A stretch of 64,000 nucleotides of DNA from Streptomyces monomycini (lineage in GTDB: Bacteria; Actinomycetota; Actinomycetes; Streptomycetales; Streptomycetaceae): NCBI RefSeq assembly GCF_022271435.1, contig NZ_JAFIQY010000017.1:93151-157150 (forward strand), written 5' to 3'. Both the position numbers and the translations under genes were made by a program. The notes beneath the pieces were generated by a model. It did not search any database. It worked only from the letters and a program-made list of their open reading frames with translations, and was not told where the DNA came from. Positions 16,001 through 24,756 of this stretch are shown in pieces (the stretch's first letter is position 1; each line of letters starts with the position of its first letter).

Positions 16001-17034
16001 GCACCCCCGACGACCTCTCCCTGCACCAGATCGGCCGTCCGGACCAGGACGCGGACCAGGCCCAGGCCCCGGCCCCGCAAGGCGGCTGCGGCGACTCCTG
16101 CGGCTGCGGCGCCGGTGACGGCACGTACGAACTCGACCCGCTCGCCTGCGGGCTGGACCCCGGCCTCGCGGCCCTCCTGGCCGAGGCCGGACTGGACCCC
16201 GTACAGGTCGAGGACATCGCCCACATGGCCGTCGAGGAGGACCTCGACCAGGGGGTGGACGTCACCACCGTCGCGACCGTCCCCGAAGACGCGGTCGCCA
16301 CCGGCGACTTCACGGCCCGTCAGGCGGGGACCGTGGCCGGGCTGCGGGTCGCCGAGGCGGTGCTGTCCATCGTGTGCACCGCGGAGTTCGAGGTCGAGCG
16401 GCACGTCGAGGACGGCGACCGCGTCGAGGCCGGCCAGAAGCTGCTCAGCGTCACCACCCGCACCCGCGACCTGCTGACCGGCGAGCGCAGCGCCCTGAAC
16501 CTGCTCTGCCGCCTGTCCGGCATCGCCACCGCCACCCGCGCCTGGGCCGACGCCCTGGAGGGCACCGGCGCCAAGGTCCGCGACACCCGTAAGACGACGC
16601 CCGGCCTGCGGGCGCTGGAGAAGTTCGCGGTGCGCTGCGGCGGCGGCGTCAACCACCGGATGTCGCTGTCGGACGCGGCCCTGATCAAGGACAACCACGT
16701 CGTCGCGGCGGGCGGCGTGGCCGAGGCGTTCAAGGCCGTACGGAACGGGTTCCCGGGCGTGCCGATCGAGGTGGAGGTCGACCGGCTGGACCAGATCCCG
16801 CCGATCCTCGCCGAGGGCGCCGACCTGATCCTGCTGGACAACTTCACCCCCGACCAGACCCGCGAGGCGGTGGCGCTGGTGGCCGGGAAGGCGATCCTGG
16901 AGTCCTCCGGACGGCTCACCCTCGACAACGCCCGCGCCTACGCCGAGACCGGGGTGGACTTCCTGGCCGTGGGCGCGCTCACCCACTCCTCCCCGATCCT
17001 CGACATCGGTCTCGACCTGCGCGAGGAGCGCTGA
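15997..17034 (+). CDS. nadC: Nicotinate-nucleotide diphosphorylase (carboxylating)
   Basis: 345 residues from GTG 15997, overlapping the nadB stop (GTGA). It converts quinolinate and PRPP to nicotinate mononucleotide. Core motifs are EDLDQGVDVTT, GERSALNLLCRLSGIAT, DTRKTTPGLRALEKFAV, GGGVNHRMSLSDAALIKDNH and EVEVDRLDQ. The first 45 residues are an unusual extension with a Cys cluster, GGCGDSCGCGAGDG, which could bind a metal or be disordered. The gene is followed 5 bp later by coaX. Confidence 0.95.
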   Translation: MSTPDDLSLHQIGRPDQDADQAQAPAPQGGCGDSCGCGAGDGTYELDPLACGLDPGLAALLAEAGLDPVQVEDIAHMAVEEDLDQGVDVTTVATVPEDAVATGDFTARQAGTVAGLRVAEAVLSIVCTAEFEVERHVEDGDRVEAGQKLLSVTTRTRDLLTGERSALNLLCRLSGIATATRAWADALEGTGAKVRDTRKTTPGLRALEKFAVRCGGGVNHRMSLSDAALIKDNHVVAAGGVAEAFKAVRNGFPGVPIEVEVDRLDQIPPILAEGADLILLDNFTPDQTREAVALVAGKAILESSGRLTLDNARAYAETGVDFLAVGALTHSSPILDIGLDLREER

Positions 17035-17039
17035 CGCAG

Positions 17040-17837
17040 ATGCTGCTCACCATCGACGTAGGCAACACCCACACCGTCCTCGGCCTGTTCGACGGCGAGG
17101 AGATCGTCGAACACTGGCGGATCTCCACCGACGCCCGCCGCACCGCCGACGAACTCGCGGTCCTCCTCCAGGGCCTGATGGGCATGCACCCGCTGCTGGG
17201 CGAGGAACTGGGCGACGGCATCGAGGGCATCGCCATCTGCTCCACCGTCCCCTCGGTCCTGCACGAGCTGCGCGAGGTCACCCGGCGCTACTACGGGGAC
17301 GTTCCGGCCATCCTGGTCGAGCCCGGCGTCAAGACCGGCGTGCCGATCCTGATGGACAACCCCAAGGAGGTCGGCGCCGACCGGATCATCAACGCGCTGG
17401 CGGCCGTGGAGCTGTACGGCGGGCCGGCCGTGGTGGTCGACTTCGGCACGGCCACCACGTTCGACGCGGTCAGCGCGCGCGGCGAGTACGTCGGCGGGGT
17501 GATCGCGCCCGGCATCGAGATCTCGGTGGAGGCGCTCGGCGTGAAGGGCGCGCAGCTCCGCAAGATCGAACTGGCCCGGCCGCGCAGCGTGATCGGCAAG
17601 AACACCGTCGAGGCCATGCAGTCCGGCATCCTGTACGGCTTCGCCGGCCAGGTCGACGGGGTCGTCCAGCGCATGGCGCGGGAGCTGGCGGACGACCCGG
17701 ACGACGTGACGGTGATCGCCACCGGCGGGCTGGCGCCGATGGTGCTCGGCGAGTCCTCGGTCATCGACGAGCACGAGCCGTGGCTCACGCTGATCGGCCT
17801 GCGGCTGGTGTACGAGCGCAATGTGACGCGGGGCTGA
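17040..17837 (+). CDS. coaX: Type III pantothenate kinase
   Basis: 265 residues. It phosphorylates pantothenate in the first step of CoA synthesis. ASKHA-fold motifs are LLTIDVGNTHTVLGLFDG (phosphate 1), VGADRIINALAA, VVVDFGTATTFDAVS (phosphate 2) and VIATGGLAPMV (adenosine site). The start is 5 bp after the nadC stop, with GAGGAG as RBS. Placement with panC and the DUF2520 gene puts pantothenate synthesis and use in one transcript with NAD synthesis. Confidence 0.95.
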   Translation: MLLTIDVGNTHTVLGLFDGEEIVEHWRISTDARRTADELAVLLQGLMGMHPLLGEELGDGIEGIAICSTVPSVLHELREVTRRYYGDVPAILVEPGVKTGVPILMDNPKEVGADRIINALAAVELYGGPAVVVDFGTATTFDAVSARGEYVGGVIAPGIEISVEALGVKGAQLRKIELARPRSVIGKNTVEAMQSGILYGFAGQVDGVVQRMARELADDPDDVTVIATGGLAPMVLGESSVIDEHEPWLTLIGLRLVYERNVTRG

Positions 17838-18011
17838 GGGCGCCCGGCCCGCCCGGCCCGGCCGGTCTCCGCGACGAATTGCCCACTTAGGCCCTATACA
17901 TACTCACTTCTAACTGAAGAGGCTTTTACTGCTTCCTGCGCGTTCCGCGACACTTGCGCCGTTCTAATGCCGTTAAGCGGATTTTGTCCGGCGGCGGCGT
18001 AAGGTCGGCCC

Positions 18012-18620
18012 ATGCCTATGCCATACGGATCCCGCGGCGGTATGGCCTTCAGCGCCGACGAGTTGCGCGTGCTGCGGCGCGCGCTCGCCGCCGCACTCCA
18101 GCCGACGCGCCACACGACCGGTGCCCCGACGGGCTACGACACCGACGGCGCCCAGGAGGTCCAGGAGTATCTGCGGCTCGCCGAGGCGGTGGACGAGGCG
18201 GCGCGCGAGGGCGGGCGGCTGCGCGCCTTTCTCCTCGCCGACCTCGCCCGCTACCGGGACGCCCTCCCCGGCTCCGCACACGGCTACCTGGGGCAGCTCC
18301 AGGAGGCCCTGGCGGCCGGTTACGACCCCGTCCCCGCCGACCTCGCCGCCCTGCGCCTGCTGTGCGCGCGGCAGCGGGGACCTGAGGAACACGCGCGCCG
18401 TACCGCCCTGCTGCGCCACTGCGAGCGCCTCGCCGAGCGCTCCGTACGGGCCAGGCTGCGCGCTCTCCCCGGTGGCAGGGTGGCGGACGAGCCCGCGCCC
18501 GTCCCCGCGCCGGACCCGCGCCCGAAGGCGCCGCGCCCCGGCCGCCCCGTGCCCACGCCGGGCGAGGTCTTCCCGCCGCGCCGCAAGCCCGTGCGGCCCC
18601 CCGCGGCCCGGTCCGCGTGA
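18012..18620 (+). CDS. Conserved-looking hypothetical protein
   Basis: 202 residues from ATG 18012; ATG 18042 (MAFSADELRVLRRALA) is an alternative start. The first 140 residues look alpha-helical with regular Leu/Ala heptads (EYLRLAEAVDEAAREGGRLRA, SAHGYLGQLQEAL). The last 45 residues are Pro/Arg-rich and probably disordered. No signal peptide or membrane segment is present. It precedes a small membrane-protein gene by 46 bp, so the two may be cotranscribed. I recognise no functional family. Confidence 0.7.
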   Translation: MPMPYGSRGGMAFSADELRVLRRALAAALQPTRHTTGAPTGYDTDGAQEVQEYLRLAEAVDEAAREGGRLRAFLLADLARYRDALPGSAHGYLGQLQEALAAGYDPVPADLAALRLLCARQRGPEEHARRTALLRHCERLAERSVRARLRALPGGRVADEPAPVPAPDPRPKAPRPGRPVPTPGEVFPPRRKPVRPPAARSA

Positions 18621-18666
18621 GCGCTGCGTACTCTGGAATCCTCACTCCCGAAGGAGGCCCCTGGTC

Positions 18667-18846
18667 ATGGATTACGTCGCAGCGCTGGTACCGCCCGTGG
18701 TGATGGCCGTGGCGTTCGTCGCGCTCATCGTGACGATCGTGAAGAGCCAGGGTGGCGAGAACAAGTCCAAGGAGGACGCGGCGGTCGACGCCGCGCTGGC
18801 CCGCGCCGAGGGCGCCCGCCAGGAGCCCAAGGCACACGGCGCCTGA
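18667..18846 (+). CDS. Small single-pass membrane protein
   Basis: 59 residues from ATG 18667, preceded by a strong GAAGGAGG site. The N-terminal half is one membrane helix (VPPVVMAVAFVALIVTIV). The C-terminal half is a charged cytoplasmic helix (KSKEDAAVDAALARAEGAR). Good ribosome site, composition and the terminator at 18967 all support a real gene. Function unknown. Confidence 0.8.
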   Translation: MDYVAALVPPVVMAVAFVALIVTIVKSQGGENKSKEDAAVDAALARAEGARQEPKAHGA

Positions 18847-18966
18847 CCCGCGCCGGCCGGGCCCGTCCCGGCCGCCCGCGCCCGGCCCCCGGGTGCCGAC
18901 GGTGTCCGTCCATCCGTTCGTCCATCCGTTCGGTCACCTGGTCGGCCTTGCGAACAGCACACCTCT

Positions 18967-19008
18967 GTACGGCCCGAGATTGCGCATCTCGGGCCGTACT
19001 GCCTTTTT
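18967..19008 (+). terminator. Strong intrinsic terminator
   Basis: Perfect 14-bp stem, gtacggcccgagat (18967-18980) with atctcgggccgtac (18986-18999), and a 5-nt loop. CTGC then TTTTT (19004-19008) follows. It ends the transcript of the small membrane protein and insulates the BlaI-type gene. Confidence 0.93.
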
Positions 19009-19068
19009 CCGGGGTAAATCAACCGAGTAAGAACCGGCATTTGCGACATCTCCCACTATTGTGCTGCT

Positions 19069-19641
19069 GTGCCACGACGCTTGGGTGATCTGGAAGACGC
19101 GGTCATGACGCGGGTGTGGGAGTGGAACCGCCCGGTCACCGTTCGGGAAGTCCTGGAAGATCTGCAGAAGGAACGGTCGATCGCCTACACAACGGTGATG
19201 ACCGTATTGGACAACCTCCATCAGAAGGGCTGGGTGCGCCGTGAAGCCGAAGGGCGCGCCTATCGATATGAGGCGGTGTCCACTCGTGCCGCCTACTCGG
19301 CCGCACTGATGAACGAAGCGTGGTCCGCGAGTGACAACCCCGCGGCGGCCCTGGTGGCCTTCTTCGGGATGATGTCGCCGGAACAGCGCCATGCCCTCAG
19401 GGATGCCGTGCGTATGGTGCAGGGCGACGAACCGGCGGAACCCGCACCGGCCCCGACGCGGACCGGCCGCGCCGAACGCGAACCGCCCGTACCGGCGGAA
19501 CGGCCGGACCACGGGGAACGCGCCGGTGAACCGGCCGCGGAACGCGCGCGGGAACCTTCCGTACCCCCGGAACAGGCCGGAGAGGGGGAAGCGGATGCGG
19601 GAGAAGTACCCGCCCCGGGATCCGGTGACCCGGGGCGATAG
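19069..19641 (+). CDS. BlaI/MecI/CopY-type transcriptional regulator
   Basis: 190 residues from GTG 19069. Residues 1-75 form the family winged helix: LGDLEDAVMTRVWEWNRPVTVREVLEDL, IAYTTVMTVLDNLHQKGWV and a wing RRE-GRAYRYEAV. The dimerisation region (SPEQRHALRDAVRMV) follows. After about residue 125 the chain is a Pro/Glu/Arg-rich tail absent from classical BlaI. No M56 or M48 peptidase gene is adjacent, so the usual sensor partner is missing locally. There is no clear ribosome site, so a leaderless start is possible. Confidence 0.87.
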   Translation: MPRRLGDLEDAVMTRVWEWNRPVTVREVLEDLQKERSIAYTTVMTVLDNLHQKGWVRREAEGRAYRYEAVSTRAAYSAALMNEAWSASDNPAAALVAFFGMMSPEQRHALRDAVRMVQGDEPAEPAPAPTRTGRAEREPPVPAERPDHGERAGEPAAERAREPSVPPEQAGEGEADAGEVPAPGSGDPGR

Positions 19642-19650
19642 CGTCGCGCC

Positions 19651-20169
19651 ATGCCGCCCCTGACTAATGGACTCACCGTCCGCCGTGCCCGGACCAGCGA
19701 TGTACCGGCCGTACGCCGGCTCATCGACGCCTACTCCCCGGACGGCATCCTCCTCGACAAAGCCACCGTGACGCTTTACGAGTCCATCCAGGAGTTCTGG
19801 GTCGCCGAGCGGGACGAGGACGCCGAGGTCGTCGGCTGCGGAGCGCTGCACGTCATGTGGGAAGACCTGGCCGAAGTGCGCACTTTGGCGGTGGACCCGC
19901 GGCACAAGGGCGCCGGAGTCGGCCACCAAGTCCTCGACAAGCTGCTGCGCACCGCGGGCTGGCTCGGAGTGCGGCGCATTTTCTGCCTCACCTTCGAAGT
20001 GGACTTCTTCGCCAAGCACGGGTTCGTGGAGATCGGTGAGACGCCCGTCGACGGCGATGTCTACAGCGAGCTGCTGCGTTCCTATGACGAGGGCGTTGCC
20101 GAGTTCCTCGGTCTCGAACGAGTGAAGCCCAACACCCTGGGCAACAGCCGGATGCTTCTGCACCTGTGA
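19651..20169 (+). CDS. GNAT amino-acid N-acetyltransferase, probable N-acetylglutamate synthase
   Basis: 172 residues starting 9 bp after the upstream stop. GNAT motifs are VRRARTSDVPAVRRLID (first strand/helix), EVRTLAVDPRHKGAGVGHQVLDKLL (acetyl-CoA loop) and VDFFAKHGFVEIGE. Overall size and the EVRTLAVDP-KG-G-G pattern resemble short actinobacterial N-acetylglutamate synthases (Rv2747-like), which start arginine synthesis. No arg genes are nearby, so the specific call is by family resemblance only. Confidence 0.8.
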   Translation: MPPLTNGLTVRRARTSDVPAVRRLIDAYSPDGILLDKATVTLYESIQEFWVAERDEDAEVVGCGALHVMWEDLAEVRTLAVDPRHKGAGVGHQVLDKLLRTAGWLGVRRIFCLTFEVDFFAKHGFVEIGETPVDGDVYSELLRSYDEGVAEFLGLERVKPNTLGNSRMLLHL

Positions 20170-20325
20170 TCAGCGTTCTATGTCCGAATCGCGCCCCTAT
20201 CTCATAGCTGTGGAAGCAAGCGTTCCCCGGCCGTGGTGCAACTGAACCCTACCCAGGGGTTTGTGTTTTTCCCGGAAAAGCGGTTTGCTTTCCGTCGTAA
20301 TCCGCATTCGATGAAAGGGAAACCG

Positions 20326-20658
20326 GTGGCACAGAAGGTTCAGGTTCTTCTTGTCGACGACCTCAACGGCGGCGAGGCCCATGAGACCGTGACGTTCGCC
20401 CTCGACGGCAAGTCCTACGAGATCGACCTGTCCGACGACAACGCGCACAAGCTGCGCGAGTCGCTGGCCGAGTTCGTGAAGGCGGGCCGCAAGACCGGTG
20501 GCCGTTCCGGTGGCCGCGGCAAGGCGCGCGCGTCTTCCGGCGGCAGCCCGGACACCGCGAAGATCCGCGCGTGGGCGAAGGAGAACGGCTACAACGTCAA
20601 TGACCGCGGCCGTGTGCCCGCGGAGATCCGTGAGGCGTTCGAGAAGGCGAACGGCTGA
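20326..20658 (+). CDS. lsr2: Lsr2 nucleoid-associated protein / xenogeneic silencer
   Basis: 110 residues. Start GTG 20326 is preferred because AQKVQVLLVDDLNGGEAHETV is the family N-terminus; upstream in-frame codons lack homology. The N-terminal half is the dimerisation/oligomerisation beta-hairpin and helix. A Gly/Arg/Lys linker (TGGRSGGRGKARA) leads to the AT-hook-like domain, IRAWAKENGYNVNDRGRVPAE, whose RGR inserts in the minor groove of AT-rich DNA. In Streptomyces Lsr2 silences horizontally acquired and specialised-metabolism genes. The 3' end overlaps a gene on the other strand by 70 bp. Confidence 0.95.
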   Translation: MAQKVQVLLVDDLNGGEAHETVTFALDGKSYEIDLSDDNAHKLRESLAEFVKAGRKTGGRSGGRGKARASSGGSPDTAKIRAWAKENGYNVNDRGRVPAEIREAFEKANG

Positions 20659-21287
20659 CCGCCGTACCCGCAATCCGTTTGTCTTCGAGCTTGACGACCG
20701 CGCAGCAAACGGGCCCGGTGGCATTCCGTGGCCGCCGCGCTCACGAGTCGTACGAGGTCGGGGGCGCGCCCCTGGCGATCCGCGAGGGGAACACCGTGGC
20801 CCCCGCGCCCTGCCCCTGTCCCCGTGGTGGGCAGAGCCGCCTCGATCTCGCGTCCCGGTTCGGGAGGCCGCACCCACCCCGCGGCCTCCCGTGGGCCCGA
20901 TCCGTACGGCCACCACGCCCGCGGTGACGGCGGCGGGGACGGCGCGGGCATCCGGTCCCCGGTGCCGCGTGCGGTCAGATCCAGCCCCAGCGAGCCCCAT
21001 TCCAGCCATTCCAGAAGCTCCGGCAGTTCCTCCGCGGCCCCTGCGGTCACGAGGACGAGCATCCTGGGACCGGCGGAGCCGCTGCGGTCGATCAGCACGG
21101 GCCCGGTGGGGCCCACCCGCCCCAGTACGGCCCGGCCCGCGTCGGCCGGCAGATCGAGGGCGTCGAAGCGCACCCCGGTCAGCAGCTCCACCGGCTCCGT
21201 GCCGGTGGTCGGCCAGCGCAGCTCGTCCTCGTACCACTGCCGTACGGCGGCGAGGGCGGAGCGGGAGCGCGGGAGCGCGACGGGCAT
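20589..21287 (-). CDS. Hypothetical protein, antisense overlap with lsr2
   Basis: 232 residues. It begins MPVALPRSRSALAAVRQWYEDELRW and contains VRFDALDLPADAGRAVLGRV and LPELLEWLEWGSLGLDL. These resemble the N-terminal part of actinomycete proteins with a primase/polymerase-like fold, but no catalytic motif is evident. The natural end is probably near AATECHRARLLRGRQARRQ. The remaining tail runs antisense through the last 70 bp of lsr2, so the stop may have been lost and replaced downstream. Function unknown. Confidence 0.6.
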   Translation of the reverse strand: MPVALPRSRSALAAVRQWYEDELRWPTTGTEPVELLTGVRFDALDLPADAGRAVLGRVGPTGPVLIDRSGSAGPRMLVLVTAGAAEELPELLEWLEWGSLGLDLTARGTGDRMPAPSPPPSPRAWWPYGSGPREAAGWVRPPEPGREIEAALPTTGTGAGRGGHGVPLADRQGRAPDLVRLVSAAATECHRARLLRGRQARRQTDCGYGGQPFAFSNASRISAGTRPRSLTL

Positions 21288-21403
21288 ACCGGGAGCAACT
21301 CGCGAAACTCCGAGAAGTTACGCTGGGTTGACACACGGGTGCGGACTGTCGCCGCGGAAGGGGGCGTGCGGGGGCGTGACGGCGCAATGGGCGGCGCTCG
21401 GGT

Positions 21404-21417
21404 GTTCGCCCATAGCG
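21404..21417. promoter_or_regulatory. ClgR-like box 1
   Basis: GTTCGC-CCATA-GCG matches the GTTCGC-N5-GCG form known for ClgR, the activator of Clp protease genes in Streptomyces. It lies about 380 bp upstream of clpC. It is listed as a candidate because short GC-rich motifs recur by chance. Confidence 0.45.
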
Positions 21418-21557
21418 GATGGAACGGGCCCACGCCGCATGGAGTGTCCGTGGCGGCGGGTAAGACATCCCCAGTGGGGAGAGACGGTGCAGCGGCGTGC
21501 GCAGCGCTTTTTCCGGAGCGGCGACGGGCTCCGGGCGGGCGTGTCGGTGACGGGTGC

Positions 21558-21571
21558 GTTCGCCACGGGCG
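21558..21571. promoter_or_regulatory. ClgR-like box 2
   Basis: GTTCGC-CACGG-GCG, the second match to the ClgR pattern, lies 225 bp before the clpC start. Two matches in one clpC upstream region strengthen the case for control by ClgR, as reported for Streptomyces clp genes. Confidence 0.5.
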
Positions 21572-21796
21572 TACTGGCCCGGGGCGTATATGCCTGGCCT
21601 GCGGGAACATCGTCTCGCACCATCGGGTTGGAGCAGATGTCGGCTGTTCGGCAGCAGATTTCCCCGCCGTCGCGGGGGTGATCCGGACGGATGTCGGCAG
21701 TTGGAATGAGCTGTCCCGTCCCACGGGACTAGCATGCGGAAGGACAGGGAGGGGACCGACCCCTAACTGCCTGACCGCTCTGAGGAGCGATTAACG

Positions 21797-24316
<2,520 letters not shown>

Positions 24317-24364
24317 CGGCCGGCGGTACGGACCGGGCGCCCAGCGCCTGACCGGCACGGCAGC

Positions 24365-24411
24365 CGACGCCGCGGCCCGGGACCTGTTCCAGGTTCCGGG
24401 CCGCGGCGTCG
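24365..24411 (+). terminator. Long hairpin terminator after clpC
   Basis: A 22-bp stem with one mismatch joins 24365-24386 and 24390-24411 (core gccgcggcccgg with ccgggccgcggc) around a 3-nt loop. It lies 48 bp after the clpC stop. No T-tract follows. Confidence 0.85.
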
Positions 24412-24756
24412 TCGTGTGCGGGGGGCGGGAGCCGCGTACGTGCGTTGCCGCACCACGGGGCGCGGGCGTGGGGCGTCCGAAGCCGTGAGCGGAAGTGTTT
24501 TTCCGTACCGGGGTGCGGGGATATCCGTAACCGCCGGGATACGGGGCGTTCCGCTCCGGTACGGAAGCGGCGCGAGGGTATTGCCCGGCTCCCCCGGACG
24601 TAAAGGGAAAACGTCATTCCGGTTTGCTCCGGCGGCATTGTCCGGGCGGCACCCGTCCGAATACGTACCGGGTTATTGCGCGGAACCGGGAACTCGAAGG
24701 CGGAACGTCGGGTATGGGCCCGGTAAGACAGGCCTGTACCCCGCAGGACCGCGACA
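24412..24756. other. Intergenic region between clpC and NACHT gene
   Basis: 345 bp between convergent genes. It contains repeated tacggg/ccggta words and A-richer stretches (gggaaaacgtcattcc), but no supported ORF, RNA or terminator was seen other than the hairpin at its left edge. Confidence 0.5.

Larger units (their letters stand above)
21288..21796. other. Upstream region of clpC
   Basis: 509 bp between divergent starts. It holds a TTGACA-like box (about 21329) and two ClgR-type sites listed separately. A short GTG frame at 21487-21681 has a weak purine-rich site but was not accepted. The clpC RBS GAGGAG lies at about 21782. Confidence 0.6.

Noticed and set aside
19069..19641. BlaI-BlaR beta-lactam sensor pair
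   Set aside because: No M56 peptidase or beta-lactamase gene is adjacent; only the regulator is present.
21487..21681. 64-codon frame upstream of clpC (GTG 21487)
   Set aside because: It has a purine-rich site but spacing is short, it overlaps the ClgR box and its composition is not convincing.
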